Assembly: GCA_003169695.1 (NCBI GenBank)
Contig: PNAS01000028.1
Location: 1 to 64,000, forward strand
Direction of reading: 5' to 3'
DNA: 64,000 nt
From: Spartobacteria bacterium
Lineage (GTDB): Bacteria; Verrucomicrobiota; Verrucomicrobiia; Chthoniobacterales; UBA10450
The position numbers and the translations under genes are program-made. The stretch's first letter is position 1; the number at the start of each line of letters is the position of its first letter. Under the pieces are notes generated by a model. The model did no database searches. It was not told where the DNA came from and saw only the letters and a program-made list of their open reading frames with translations. Of this stretch, positions 1 to 8,984 are shown piece by piece.

Positions 1-150
1 ATCATTGCGACGGGCATACCTCCGAGCAACGATCTGGAGTCGGCCATCGTGGCGCTGCTGCCGGCCAACGGTGCGCTGTATACCGCCATTGTCCGCGGCG
101 TGAATGGAACGACGGGCGTGGCCGTCGTCGAGGTTTTCGCTCTCAATTAG
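1..150 (+). CDS. C-terminal end of a surface protein (partial, runs off left edge)
   Basis: Only the last 49 codons are present. They encode the end of the same roughly 115-residue domain that closes the next gene and are almost identical at DNA level to 2215-2364, differing by a few bases near the stop. The complete protein was probably a secreted surface protein like its neighbour, so this is one of two tandem paralogues. The N-terminal part lies outside the window, so nothing can be said about it. Confidence 0.85.
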   Translation: MIATGIPPSNDLESAIVALLPANGALYTAIVRGVNGTTGVAVVEVFALN

Positions 151-366
151 ATTGGAGCCGGCGCGCCCTCGCGCCGGAGCTTTCGTTCTCGTGTGGGCAA
201 GGAGTCTCTTTCCGCAATGGAAAGAAATCATTTACACCGGTCGTGATTCCGACCAAGCTGCGATTGCGCGAAGTCCGTTGGGCGTCTCCAGCACGGCACC
301 TTACCTTCTTCCCGCTAGGTTACTGGCGAATGAAAGGTTCGTTCGGACAAACAAAGGTGCTTCTCT
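151..366. other. Intergenic region between tandem surface-protein genes
   Basis: A 216-bp spacer. I see no convincing small gene, no strong hairpin and no clear sigma-70 promoter. The following start codon has only a weak purine stretch (AAAGGTG) about 10 bases upstream as possible ribosome binding site. Confidence 0.4.
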
Positions 367-2364
367 ATGAAAAAATCACGCTGTTGGTATAGAACTTCGC
401 TCCCCGGATTCATCTTAGCCCTGCTCCTGGCGGCGTCGGCTGATGGCGCGACCCTCACCGTAAACAGCATTGCCGATGACGGGACGGGTACGTGTACGGT
501 GAGTAAGTGTACGTTGCGTGATGCCATTGCCAGCGCCAGCGCAGTGTCGAGTGATACGATCACCTTCTCACTGCCTGCGAACAGCACGATCACGCTGACG
601 AGCGACGAGTTGTTGATTAACAAGAATCTGATAATCAACGGCCCCGGCGCGAATCTGTTGACCGTGCAGCGTAGCACCGCACCCGGCACACCGGCTTTCC
701 GCATCTTCAATATCGCTTCGGGCATAACCACCATCTCCGGTCTGACGATTGCCAATGGAAACGCTCCCTCTGCCGGAGGCCTCGGCGGCGGCGGCATTCA
801 CAACGGGGGCGGCACACTCACTATCACCAACAGCGCCATCTCCGGCAACTCGCTAAGTGTCGGTAACACCAGCCCCGGCGGCGGCATTTCCAACATTGGC
901 ACACTGACTATCACCAACAGCACTATCTCCGGCAACTCGACAGACGGCCCCGGCGGCGGCATTTTCAACAGCCCCCAAGGCACGGTGACTATCACCAACA
1001 GCGCTATCTCCGGCAACTCGACACGCACCAGCAGCGGCGGCGGCATTAATAGTTTCAGCAACTCCTTCACTATCACCAACAGCACCATCTCCGGCAACTC
1101 GGCAGACGCTCAGGCTGGCGGGGGCACCTTCGGCCCGGTGACTGTCACCAACTGCACCATCTCCGGCAACTCGGCAGGCTCCAGCGGCGGCGGCGGCATT
1201 TGGAGCGGTGGCGGTACGGTGACCGCGAGGAACACCATCGTCGCCCTGAACACAAGCGCGGGTTCTAGTCCTGACGTCTTTGGAGCAGTCACCTCGCAAG
1301 GCTTCAACCTCATCGGCAACAACGACGGCGCGTTCATCACGCCCACACAATCTTCAGATCAAATCGGTACGCCCGGCTCGCCCATTGATCCGCTGCTCGA
1401 CTCGTTGCAGGATAATGGTGGGCCGACTTTCACACGCGCCTTGCGAACCGGCAGCCCGGCCATAGACAAAGGCCACTCCAGCGGGTCATCCACCGATCAA
1501 CGCGGCTTCACTCGCCCGGTTGATCTACCTAATATCACCAACGTCAGCGGTGGCGACGGCGGCGACATCGGCGCGTTTGAAGTTCAAGCGCCTACACCTA
1601 CCATCCTTGCCAACATCTCCACGCGTCTTCTGGTCGAAACGGGCGACAACGTTCTAATCGGCGGCTTCATTATCACCGGCACGCAACCGAAGAAGGTTAT
1701 CGTGCGCGCACTTGGACCGTCGCTGCCTCTCGCTGGAAAACTCGCCAATCCCGTCCTTGAGCTGCACGGTCCGGGCGCATTTGCCACGATCACGAACGAC
1801 AACTGGCGGAGCGATCAGGAGGCGGAAATCATTGCGACGGGCATACCCCCGACCAACGATCTGGAGTCGGCCATCGTGGCTACGTTGCCGGCCAACGGCG
1901 CGGGTTACACCGCGATCGTTCGCGGAGTGAACAATGGGACCGGCATAGGAGTGGTGGAAGCGTACGATCTGGATCACACGGTCGATTCGAAGCTGGGGAA
2001 TATCGCGACGCGCGGACTGGTGCAAACGGGCGACAACGTGTTGATCGCGGGAACGATCGTGCTTGGCCAGACGTCGCAAAACGTAATTATTCTGGCGCTT
2101 GGTCCATCGTTGGGTGTACCTGGGGAACTGGCAGATCCGACTCTGGAGTTGCGAGATGCGAATGGGGGACTGATCAGGTCGAACGACAACTGGCGGAGCG
2201 ATCAGGAGGCGGAAATCATTGCGACGGGCATACCTCCGAGCAACGATCTGGAGTCGGCCATCGTGGCGCTGCTGCCGGCCAACGGTGCGCTGTATACCGC
2301 CATTGTCCGCGGCGTGAATGGAACGACGGGCGTGGCCGTCGTTGAGGTTTTCGCTATTAATTAA
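367..2364 (+). CDS. Secreted CSLREA / beta-helix surface protein
   Basis: The 665-residue product starts with a signal peptide (LLAASADGA just before the mature end). It continues with a CSLREA-type domain (CTVSKCTLRDA, about residues 38-48), then five copies of a roughly 25-residue repeat (TITNSTISGNS, about 150-270) typical of right-handed parallel beta-helix/Pmp-like proteins. A 'choice-of-anchor Q' type segment follows, ending GGDIGAFE near 400. Two copies of a roughly 115-residue domain (TGDNVLIGGFIITG, NDNWRSDQEAE) occupy about 410-665. That domain recurs at 1-150, 16111-17586 and 63727-64000. It is probably a cell-surface or secreted adhesin-like protein; no enzyme motif is visible. 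The DNA repeats make it prone to recombination. Confidence 0.88.
   Translation: MKKSRCWYRTSLPGFILALLLAASADGATLTVNSIADDGTGTCTVSKCTLRDAIASASAVSSDTITFSLPANSTITLTSDELLINKNLIINGPGANLLTVQRSTAPGTPAFRIFNIASGITTISGLTIANGNAPSAGGLGGGGIHNGGGTLTITNSAISGNSLSVGNTSPGGGISNIGTLTITNSTISGNSTDGPGGGIFNSPQGTVTITNSAISGNSTRTSSGGGINSFSNSFTITNSTISGNSADAQAGGGTFGPVTVTNCTISGNSAGSSGGGGIWSGGGTVTARNTIVALNTSAGSSPDVFGAVTSQGFNLIGNNDGAFITPTQSSDQIGTPGSPIDPLLDSLQDNGGPTFTRALRTGSPAIDKGHSSGSSTDQRGFTRPVDLPNITNVSGGDGGDIGAFEVQAPTPTILANISTRLLVETGDNVLIGGFIITGTQPKKVIVRALGPSLPLAGKLANPVLELHGPGAFATITNDNWRSDQEAEIIATGIPPTNDLESAIVATLPANGAGYTAIVRGVNNGTGIGVVEAYDLDHTVDSKLGNIATRGLVQTGDNVLIAGTIVLGQTSQNVIILALGPSLGVPGELADPTLELRDANGGLIRSNDNWRSDQEAEIIATGIPPSNDLESAIVALLPANGALYTAIVRGVNGTTGVAVVEVFAIN
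820..1175 (+). repeat. Five tandem beta-helix coding repeats
   Basis: The sequence ACTATCACCAACAGC, followed by ATCTCCGGCAACTCG, recurs at about 821, 906, 988, 1068 and 1140, with glycine-rich spacers of variable length. The units are in frame and encode rungs of the predicted beta-helix. Copies are nearly identical at the nucleotide level, pointing to recent expansion or gene conversion. Confidence 0.85.
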
Positions 2365-2436
2365 CCTACCTCTCATTCCCCGGATTGAGGCGCATCGGTA
2401 GCGCGAGACTCTGTCGAGCCGGCAGGATTCCTTGAC
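2094..2436 (+). repeat. Left copy of a ~340-bp inverted repeat shared with the right window edge
   Basis: This stretch, covering the last domain of the surface-protein gene and about 70 bases after its stop, is repeated in inverted orientation at about 63660-64000. Within coding sequence I count about six differences over 270 bases. The match continues past the stop codon (CATTCCCCGGATTGA, then GAGACTCTGTCGAGCC), so a DNA block rather than just a protein domain was copied. Confidence 0.85.
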
Positions 2437-2464
2437 CTTGCTGCGTTCCTTTTGAATCTGTCGG

Positions 2465-3343
2465 ATGGAAACAGGCCGGCGAATTGTCATTGTGGGAGCT
2501 GGCGGCCGGCTGGGGGCGGCGTTCGCTCGTGAGTACGCGCGGGATTTCGAAGTGGTGGGATTCAATCACGCGCAGCTCGATCTCGGCGCGCCGGAACAGT
2601 TGCGCTCGACGCTGGGGGGCTTGGATTTTGACGCGCTGATCAACGCAGCGGCGCAAACGAATGTGGATCGCTGCGAGACCCACCAGGAGGAAGCGTTCGC
2701 GCTCAATGCGGAAACGCCGCGCGTGCTGGCGGACATCTGTCGCGCGAAGAGCGCGCGATTCATTCACATCAGCACCGATTATGTTTTCGATGGCGAAAAG
2801 CGCGAGCCTTACACTGAAGAAGATGAGGCGCACCCGATCAGCGTTTACGGAAAATCGAAGCGGGAAGGGGAGTGCCGCGCGCTCGAGGCAAACGACCAGG
2901 CGTTGATCGTGCGCGTTTCCTGGGTCTTCGGGCCAGACCGGCCGAGTTTCATCGATGCTGTCCTAAAAAAAGCACGCCACGAAGAGGAAATATCCGCGGT
3001 CGCTGACAAATACGCCACGCCGACTTACACGCCGGACATTTGCGCATTGCTGAAGCCTTACCTGGCCGGGTGTCAGGAAGGTGGATTGTTGCATCTGGCA
3101 AACAGCGGCGAGTGCAGTTGGCAGGAATATGCGCAGTGGGCGCTCGACTGTTGCCATGCGGAAGGCATTCCGATGAAGGCAAGAAAGGTCGGCGCAGCCT
3201 CATTGGCGGATATGAAAAACTTCATCGCGAAGCGGCCGGTTTACAGCGTGCTGTCCAGTCGGAAGTACCAACGAGCGACCGGCGAAACGCCGCGGCATTG
3301 GCGTGACGCGGTGGCGGCATACGTGCATGATCACGCGAAGTAG
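2465..3343 (+). CDS. rmlD: dTDP-4-dehydrorhamnose reductase (RmlD-like)
   Basis: Product of 292 residues in the extended short-chain dehydrogenase family. An N-terminal nucleotide-binding motif (GAGGRLGAAF, about 11-20) is followed by NAAAQTNVDRCE, the STDYVFDG motif and the catalytic YGKSK. This order is typical of RmlD, which performs the last reduction in dTDP-L-rhamnose synthesis using NAD(P)H. No rmlA, B or C gene is adjacent, so the substrate is assigned from family likeness only; a related sugar-nucleotide reductase remains possible. The length matches the family. Confidence 0.85.
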   Translation: METGRRIVIVGAGGRLGAAFAREYARDFEVVGFNHAQLDLGAPEQLRSTLGGLDFDALINAAAQTNVDRCETHQEEAFALNAETPRVLADICRAKSARFIHISTDYVFDGEKREPYTEEDEAHPISVYGKSKREGECRALEANDQALIVRVSWVFGPDRPSFIDAVLKKARHEEEISAVADKYATPTYTPDICALLKPYLAGCQEGGLLHLANSGECSWQEYAQWALDCCHAEGIPMKARKVGAASLADMKNFIAKRPVYSVLSSRKYQRATGETPRHWRDAVAAYVHDHAK

Positions 3344-3385
3344 GGAAGCGACAATTGCATCGCGCGCTGCGTTTGCATCGCAAGT

Positions 3386-4222
3386 ATGATGACGAAGATT
3401 CAGGACGTGGAGACCGGCCCCCTTATTACTGCTGCCAGGCGCGCTCCTTCATCGCTGAGCACAGCGCCATCAACGACCGCGCCGATGATCGCCGTGCGAG
3501 ACCTGACGAAGCAAATCGGCCGCCAGGAAATCTTGCGCGGCATCGATCTGACGGTGGCGAAAGGCGAGACGCTCGTGATTATCGGCCGGAGCGGCGGCGG
3601 CAAGAGCGTTCTTCTTAAGCATCTCATCGGATTGCTGCAACCCGATGCGGGCGAGATCTGGATCGACGGTCAAAACATTATCGGACTGAGCGAACGCAAG
3701 CTGGCCGCGATTCGCCGGAAAGTCGGGATCCTGTTCCAGGGCGGCGCACTCTTCGACTCTATGACCGTCGAGGAGAATATCGCATTTCCGTTGCGCGAGG
3801 CAGGGGAGCGGGACCCGAAAGTGATTCGCGACAAGGTGAACGAAATGCTCGAGGTGATGGAAATGGAAGGGCAGCAAAGCAAGATGCCCGTGAACCTGAG
3901 CGGCGGCATGAAAAAGCGAGTTGGTCTGGCGCGCTCCATCATTCGCCGGCCTTCCTGCATATTATATGATGAACCGACCTCCGGGCTCGACCCCGTCGTT
4001 TCGGACAGCATTAATCGATTGATCCGCCGTTTGCAGGAGCGCTTTCATGTCACGAGCATTGTCGTGACGCATGATATGAAGAGCGCGTTTCACCTTGCCG
4101 ACCACATTGGTTATTTGCATGAAGGCCGGATCTATTTTTACGGCACTCCGCAGGAACTTCAGGTCTCCGGCGACCCGCTCCTTGAGGATTTCCTGCTTGG
4201 GCGCTCGGAGGCTCCGATTTGA
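3386..4222 (+). CDS. mlaF: MlaF-like ABC transporter ATPase
   Basis: A 278-residue ATP-binding subunit with Walker A GRSGGGKS (about 70-77), signature LSGGMKKRVGLAR, Walker B CILYDEPTSGLDP and an H-loop (VVTHD). The signature with GGMKKR is typical of MlaF/Ttg2A, which energises phospholipid transport between the inner and outer membranes. The start may be later, at the ATG at 3485 (MIAVRDL), since the first 33 residues are low in similarity to the family. It lies 61 bp before the MCE protein gene; no MlaE permease gene is next to it. Confidence 0.9.
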   Translation: MMTKIQDVETGPLITAARRAPSSLSTAPSTTAPMIAVRDLTKQIGRQEILRGIDLTVAKGETLVIIGRSGGGKSVLLKHLIGLLQPDAGEIWIDGQNIIGLSERKLAAIRRKVGILFQGGALFDSMTVEENIAFPLREAGERDPKVIRDKVNEMLEVMEMEGQQSKMPVNLSGGMKKRVGLARSIIRRPSCILYDEPTSGLDPVVSDSINRLIRRLQERFHVTSIVVTHDMKSAFHLADHIGYLHEGRIYFYGTPQELQVSGDPLLEDFLLGRSEAPI

Positions 4223-4283
4223 GAGAGAACATCGAATCTGCCTGACGCGCCTGCGAAACACGTGTTAAAATTGACTTGAGACA

Positions 4284-5207
4284 ATGGCGACGAATCAAAC
4301 CGAAAAGACGCTGGAACTAAAAGTAGGCGCGTTTGTTTTTGTCGGTCTGGCGGTGCTGGCGGCACTGGTGGTTCAGTTCGGTCGGGTCGGAGAAGGCTTT
4401 AAGACCTACTATGGATTGACGGTGCGCTTCCCGGACGCAAGCGGTCTGCTCAAAGGCTCCGACGTGTTGCTCGCGGGTGCGAAAATCGGCCGCGTTTCCG
4501 ACGGGCCGCAGTTGGCCCGATCCGGTCAGGGTGTGGATGTGCCGCTGCGGATTTTCGATTACGTAAAAGTTCCCGCGGGCAGCAAATTTTCGGTGGGCAG
4601 TTCGGGTCTTCTCGGTGATCGCTTCGTGAATGTGACGATGCCGCCAGGCCAGCCCACCGCATTCATCGCAAGGAACACGGCGATCCAGGGCACGCGTGAA
4701 ACCGGCCTCGATGATCTCACGCGAGAGGGCGGCTTTCTCGTGAGCGATTTGCGGGGAGCTGTGCAGAATGTCAACTCGACAATTAGCCGCTTGAACGACC
4801 AGGCTCTTTCGCCCGAGAATATGCAAAATTTAAAAACGAGCGTCGAGCATCTGAATATGGCGACCGCTGCCCTTGCCGAGTCTTCGAAGAAGATTGATGG
4901 CGTTCTCGAAAAAGCGGATGCTACCATGGGTTCCGCAAAAAAAGCGGCGGATGACGTGCAAATGGCCATTGTCGATGCGCGCAAAACCATTGAAGCCGCC
5001 ACGCAAGTCATGCAGGAGGCGACGCATGGAAAAGGATTGCTCGCTGCGTTGTTGACGAACCAGGATCTGGCCAAAGATCTGCACGCGCTCGTCAGTAACC
5101 TGCGCACCCACGGAATTCTTTTCTATCGAGATAGCGCCGCGCAGGACGAGACGCGCGCCGCCGCGGAGCGGAACCAAAACACGCCGCGAAAGAGTGGGGG
5201 ACGTTGA
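4284..5207 (+). CDS. mlaD: MlaD/MCE-domain lipid transport protein
   Basis: The 307-residue product has one N-terminal membrane segment (VGAFVFVGLAVLAALVVQFG, about 11-30), then an MCE domain (DASGLLKGSDVLLAGAKIG, about 50-70) and a long helical C-terminal part, as in periplasmic substrate-binding subunits of Mla-type transporters. It follows the mlaF-like gene and overlaps the next gene by one base (TGATG), so the three are probably co-transcribed. The MlaE partner must be encoded elsewhere. Confidence 0.88.
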   Translation: MATNQTEKTLELKVGAFVFVGLAVLAALVVQFGRVGEGFKTYYGLTVRFPDASGLLKGSDVLLAGAKIGRVSDGPQLARSGQGVDVPLRIFDYVKVPAGSKFSVGSSGLLGDRFVNVTMPPGQPTAFIARNTAIQGTRETGLDDLTREGGFLVSDLRGAVQNVNSTISRLNDQALSPENMQNLKTSVEHLNMATAALAESSKKIDGVLEKADATMGSAKKAADDVQMAIVDARKTIEAATQVMQEATHGKGLLAALLTNQDLAKDLHALVSNLRTHGILFYRDSAAQDETRAAAERNQNTPRKSGGR

Positions 5208-6223
5208 TGACGCCACTGCTGACAGTCAATTTGCTCCGGGTGCTTTTTCTGACGTTCTGCGCGGCGATCGGCGGAATCGTCACGGCGGAAACGCAGGGAA
5301 ACGCGATCCCGGGGATTCTGATCGGCGCGGTCTTTGCCCTCCTCCTTGTGCTGGCGGATCGATTGCTCAAAGGCTTTTCATTGCGCGCTTTTTCGTCCGC
5401 CACTTTTGGCCTGGTTCTCGGACTGCTGTTTGCGAACCTGCTCATGGCCTCTCAAATTCTGCGTTATCAAAGCGAAACGACGCAATGGGCTTTGCGGCTG
5501 ATCGTTTATTGCGCCTTCGCATATCTCGGCATGATGCTGGCGATGCGCAGCAGCCGCGATGAATTCTCGCTCATCATTCCCTATGTCCGCTTTGCGCGCG
5601 AGACGACGCAGCACGAGCCGCTGCTCGTCGACACAAATGTGATCATCGACGGCCGCATCGCCGATCTTTGCGCCACCGGATTTCTCAGCCGGTCGCTGAT
5701 CGTGCCACGATTTGTTCTCGGCGAGCTGCAAACGCTGGCGGACTCGCATGATCCCATCAAACGCGAACGCGGCCGCCGCGGACTTGAGATATTGAATCAG
5801 CTCCAGCGATCGCGCGAAGTCGAGTTGACGATCCACGACACGACGGACGACGACGCGGATCTCGCGATCGACGCGCGCCTCGTGCGCACGGCAAAACTGC
5901 TCCAGGCCCGTCTCCTAACGAACGATACCGCGCTCTGCCAGGTGGCACGGTTGCAGCAGGTTCAGGCGCTGAACCTGGCCGACCTTGCCCGTGCCTTGCG
6001 GCCCAACGTGATCGCGGGCGACGAACTCGAACTGAATCTCATTAAAGAAGGCCGCGATGCGCATCAAGCTGTCGGCTATCTCCCGGATGGAACCATGATC
6101 GTCGTGAATCACGCGCGACCGCATTTGGGCAAAGTGGCGCGGGTGGTTGTTTCAAGCGCGCTCCAAACCGGAGCGGGCCGGCTGATCTTTGCCGAGTTGA
6201 AGGAGAACGGAAAGGACGCCTAG
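5207..6223 (+). CDS. PIN/TRAM-domain membrane protein (YacL-like)
   Basis: Reading from the ATG inside TGATG gives 338 residues; a TTG three bases earlier is less likely. Four N-terminal membrane helices (about 1-110) precede a PIN domain with the acidic motif LVDTNVIIDGRIADL (about 140-155) and DTALCQVA further on. A C-terminal TRAM domain (QAVGYLPDGTMIVV) completes the arrangement. It corresponds to the YacL family of PIN-TRAM proteins, putative membrane-bound RNases. A function linked to the overlapping transporter genes is not established. Confidence 0.88.
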   Translation: MTPLLTVNLLRVLFLTFCAAIGGIVTAETQGNAIPGILIGAVFALLLVLADRLLKGFSLRAFSSATFGLVLGLLFANLLMASQILRYQSETTQWALRLIVYCAFAYLGMMLAMRSSRDEFSLIIPYVRFARETTQHEPLLVDTNVIIDGRIADLCATGFLSRSLIVPRFVLGELQTLADSHDPIKRERGRRGLEILNQLQRSREVELTIHDTTDDDADLAIDARLVRTAKLLQARLLTNDTALCQVARLQQVQALNLADLARALRPNVIAGDELELNLIKEGRDAHQAVGYLPDGTMIVVNHARPHLGKVARVVVSSALQTGAGRLIFAELKENGKDA

Positions 6224-6470
6224 CATTAGGGGAGGGCGACGCTCCTCGCCAAGCCGCGAACGCCACGCGTTTGCAGCCCGGCGCTCCTCCCACGCGAGCA
6301 TGGGCTTCATTCTCATGAACGCGACCAAGCCGCTCGGTGTGAACGGTTCGCGCCTCGATGTCGGACGGACTTTATGTAAATGGCGCGCTCGTCCCGGATT
6401 TCGCCAGGTGCGATTTTGTTTGATGGCGAGCGGACACTCCCATCGATAGGGGCTGGTGGACGTCTCGAGG

Positions 6471-6731
6471 TCATGGGAGTAATCGCGCGCGGACTGCTTC
6501 TTCGTCAAAAAGTTCGATACGCACGATCTTGGTGCGCGACTTCCGTCCACGTTCGAGAACGACGGAGCGTTCTGGAATCCCCAGCTCTTTGGCGAGAAAC
6601 GTGCAGAGCGCGGCGTTAGCCTCTCCTTCAATCGGCCTCGCTTTCAGCTTTACTTTGATCGCGTTGCCATGCTGGCCGACTACTTGGTTTTGCTTCGCGT
6701 TTGGAACAACGTGGAAGCTCAGAGTGGCCAT
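6471..6731 (-). CDS. DUF167 family protein (YggU-like)
   Basis: An 86-residue protein with the DUF167 pattern: VVPNAKQNQVV at the start, KVKLKARPIEGEANAAL in the middle and ERGRKSRTKIVRI near the end. Length is typical of the family. Its function is unknown although it is widely conserved. It is transcribed opposite to the PIN/TRAM gene and lies downstream of trpS on the same strand. Confidence 0.88.
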   Translation of the reverse strand: MATLSFHVVPNAKQNQVVGQHGNAIKVKLKARPIEGEANAALCTFLAKELGIPERSVVLERGRKSRTKIVRIELFDEEAVRARLLP

Positions 6732-6864
6732 TAGTATTTGGAAAGCTGGTTATCCTAAGGTCGCCGCGACGACCGAAGGACCTTTCACTCCCTCCAGCTG
6801 CGACTACGCCTGGACCGGCCATCATCGGAACCGCGTCACGGCGCAAGCATTATGGTGAATTCCT

Positions 6865-7824
6865 TCACAAGCCGACCGCTTCGCGCACCCGAGCCATCAC
6901 CTTCTCCGCGACTTCGTTCGCGCGCTGCGCGCCGCGCTCCAGGACGCCCTCAACGTAGCGTGGATCAGCGAGAATCTCCGCCCGCCGCTTTCGCATTGGC
7001 TCGAAGTAATCCCAGAGCTTCGCGAATAGCTGTTTCTTAAAATCGCCGTAGCCGGTGCCCCCGCGCCGAAATGCTTCACACATCACAGCGATTTCCTCTT
7101 TTGTTGCGAACAAGGAGTAAAGCTGGAAGATCGTGGAGTTGTCAGGATCCTTTGGCGCTTCGATCGGGCTGGAGTCGGTCACGATGCTCATGACACGCTT
7201 ACGCATTTCCTTTTCGTCGCCGAAAATATCGATCGTGTTTCCGTAGCTCTTGCTCATTTTCTGACCGTCAATTCCGGGGACGGTTTCGGTCGCGCCGTGA
7301 ATGCGCGGTTCTGGCAACTTAAAAATTTCGCCGAACGTTTCATTCATCTTCACCGCGAGATCGCGGGTGATCTCGATGTGTTGTTTCTGATCCTTGCCGA
7401 CCGGTACGATGTCGCTGTTATAGATCAGAATGTCGGCCGCCATCAGGACGGGATAAGTGAAAAGCCCCGCGGAAGCGGTCATGCCGCGCGCGACCTTGTC
7501 TTTGTAGGAATGGGCGCGCTCGAGCAATCCAATCGGCGCGATGGTGGACAAAATCCAGGCCAGCTCGGTGACCTGCGGCACATCGGATTGGCGGAAGAGC
7601 GCAGCTCTTTCCGGGTCCAGACCGCAGGCGAGAAAATCGATGGCCACGCGTCGGCCGTTTTCACGCAGCGTCGCTGGATCCTTCAAGCTGGTGAGCGCGT
7701 GATAATCGGCGATAAAATAAAACGCTTCGCCTTCGGCCTGGAGCGCGATCGCTGGCCGCATCATGCCGAAATAATTCCCGATGTGGAGAATGCCGCTGGG
7801 TTGAATGCCGGAAAGAATGCGCAT
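6865..7824 (-). CDS. trpS: Tryptophanyl-tRNA synthetase
   Basis: Starting at the ATG at 7824 gives 319 residues beginning MRILSGIQPSGILHIGNY, which holds the class I HIGH-type motif (HIGN). KMSKS is intact (GQKMSKSYGN, about 190-199). The frame is open further upstream, to 7923, but those 33 residues do not resemble the family. The enzyme charges tRNA-Trp in the cytoplasm. Length fits the short bacterial form (about 320-340). Confidence 0.95.
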   Translation of the reverse strand: MRILSGIQPSGILHIGNYFGMMRPAIALQAEGEAFYFIADYHALTSLKDPATLRENGRRVAIDFLACGLDPERAALFRQSDVPQVTELAWILSTIAPIGLLERAHSYKDKVARGMTASAGLFTYPVLMAADILIYNSDIVPVGKDQKQHIEITRDLAVKMNETFGEIFKLPEPRIHGATETVPGIDGQKMSKSYGNTIDIFGDEKEMRKRVMSIVTDSSPIEAPKDPDNSTIFQLYSLFATKEEIAVMCEAFRRGGTGYGDFKKQLFAKLWDYFEPMRKRRAEILADPRYVEGVLERGAQRANEVAEKVMARVREAVGL

Positions 7825-7999
7825 GGATTTAGGATTGCGAAGTGCGGGAAGAATGAGTCCGACATTTTGCGCCTTCGCGCAATCCAGTTTCAGAGATCCG
7901 CCATTCCGTCGACCCGAGTGCAAGTTGAATGGTTCCCAGAGCCGCGGGCAAGGATCAAATCACGTCGGAGCCACTCAATGAACTCCTTGCGCTGATAAA

Positions 8000-8341
8000 A
8001 TGAAGCCGCTATCTTCGGGTCGCGTTCCCCCTCCCAATGAACACGGCTCGTTGGCGCTTTTACCGCGAATCGGGGCGGATCGCGCTAGCGCAGTGATCAC
8101 CATTAAAACGGAATTCAGGACGAGCGGATTCGACCGGCCGGTGACGGGACATTTCAAAGACCAGATCCGATCCAAACTAACCATCGCGGGAGTCGTCACC
8201 TTGACGGTAGTGATCAAGAGAGATCCTCGCGGCGACCTAGTCCTCCATTTTGATGGTCCAGATGAAGAGATCGCGAGAGCAAAGACAGCTCTCAACGTGA
8301 ATAGGGAAATTCAAATCGATCCACTTTCGGACAAGCGGTAG
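8000..8341 (+). CDS. Hypothetical protein, 113 residues
   Basis: I do not recognise this protein. It has no signal peptide or membrane helix and is rich in beta-type segments (VVTLTVVIKRDPRGDLVLHFDG). Its stop codon TAG is supplied by the repeat GGTAGTGTCCTAATTTG at 8337-8353, the sequence found at the left end of the mobile element at 19552. The natural C-terminus may therefore have been replaced by insertion of a repeat. Confidence 0.45.
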   Translation: MKPLSSGRVPPPNEHGSLALLPRIGADRASAVITIKTEFRTSGFDRPVTGHFKDQIRSKLTIAGVVTLTVVIKRDPRGDLVLHFDGPDEEIARAKTALNVNREIQIDPLSDKR

Positions 8342-8353
8342 TGTCCTAATTTG
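8337..8353 (+). repeat. 17-bp element-end repeat GGTAGTGTCCTAATTTG
   Basis: Identical over 17 bases to the left terminus of the 237-bp element at 19552. Related copies lie at 8691 (15/17), 12234 (14/17) and inverted at 15793 (16/17). Here it sits immediately before a small gene, as at 8691. Confidence 0.8.
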
Positions 8354-8445
8354 AAAACGACGGTTCTCGGTGTCAGCGATCACGTCCGGTCGTTTGAGGA
8401 AATAATCGACTTTTTGCAGACGATAAACTACAAAGTGCCTTTTAG

Positions 8446-8664
8446 ATGGACGCGCTTGCCGAACACATCCGAGGGCGACTTAAGTCGAAGAGATTTTGCG
8501 TGGTGTCCGAGAATGATTTGGAGCCAGTTTGGCCGCGCCAAGGCCTATCACCAGAAAACCGCAAGAGGCGAATCGAAATCCTTGCCTTCGCGAGGGCGAA
8601 TAATTGGGAAGCGACGTTCTATGACACTGGGCTTCGCGTAACCTTCAGGCCGTTGAAGCCCTAA
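8446..8664 (+). CDS. Small hypothetical protein, 72 residues
   Basis: A charged soluble protein with no recognised domain. Its end (ARANNWEATFYDTGLRVTF) resembles the end of the next small protein (IAEWERWTFEYLPDGSVRF) in spacing of aromatic and hydrophobic residues, so the two may be distant relatives. Both are preceded by a copy of the GGTAGTGTCCTAATTTG repeat. No clear ribosome binding site is seen. Confidence 0.5.
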   Translation: MDALAEHIRGRLKSKRFCVVSENDLEPVWPRQGLSPENRKRRIEILAFARANNWEATFYDTGLRVTFRPLKP

Positions 8665-8690
8665 ATTCAAACGAGCCATACGGAATTACG

Positions 8691-8707
8691 GGTACTGTTC
8701 TAATTTG
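8691..8707 (+). repeat. Diverged copy of the 17-bp element-end repeat
   Basis: GGTACTGTTCTAATTTG matches the 8337 copy at 15 of 17 positions, and the following AAAACGA also matches. It lies 31 bp upstream of the small gene at 8738. Confidence 0.7.
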
Positions 8708-8737
8708 AAAACGAAGATTCCGAGATTATGATTTCCT

Positions 8738-8962
8738 ATGCCGAATTACGATCATCCGGCCGTTGCCGCTCAGGTCGATAAGATACGAGCCGAGATTCAG
8801 CAACATGGCGAGAGTCGCGTAGGGTGCGACGAGTTGTTTTTGCTGTGCCCCACCGAGATTTCAAACGCGCAAGAATTGAACGGGATAGCACAGATCGCGG
8901 AGTGGGAACGCTGGACCTTTGAGTATTTGCCGGACGGCAGCGTGAGATTTTCCAATCTCTAG
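8738..8962 (+). CDS. Small hypothetical protein, 74 residues
   Basis: Soluble protein with an N-terminal helical part (VAAQVDKIRAEIQQHGES) and two cysteines, ending in a beta-like segment EYLPDGSVRFSNL. No family recognised. It follows a diverged copy of the element-end repeat and a related small gene. The arrangement suggests transferred or duplicated small genes rather than a core operon. Confidence 0.55.
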   Translation: MPNYDHPAVAAQVDKIRAEIQQHGESRVGCDELFLLCPTEISNAQELNGIAQIAEWERWTFEYLPDGSVRFSNL

Positions 8963-8984
8963 CAAGCTGTAATTGGCGAAATTA

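Noticed and set aside
798-1097. Minus-strand repeat protein-like frames opposite the beta-helix region
   Set aside because: They arise from the antisense of the tandem repeats in the surface-protein gene.
820-1175. CRISPR-like regular repeats
   Set aside because: The repeats are in frame, encode beta-helix rungs and the spacers are low-complexity Gly/Ser codons; no cas genes.
7297-7995. A 232-codon plus-strand frame
   Set aside because: It is the reverse-strand shadow of trpS, whose protein motifs are unambiguous.
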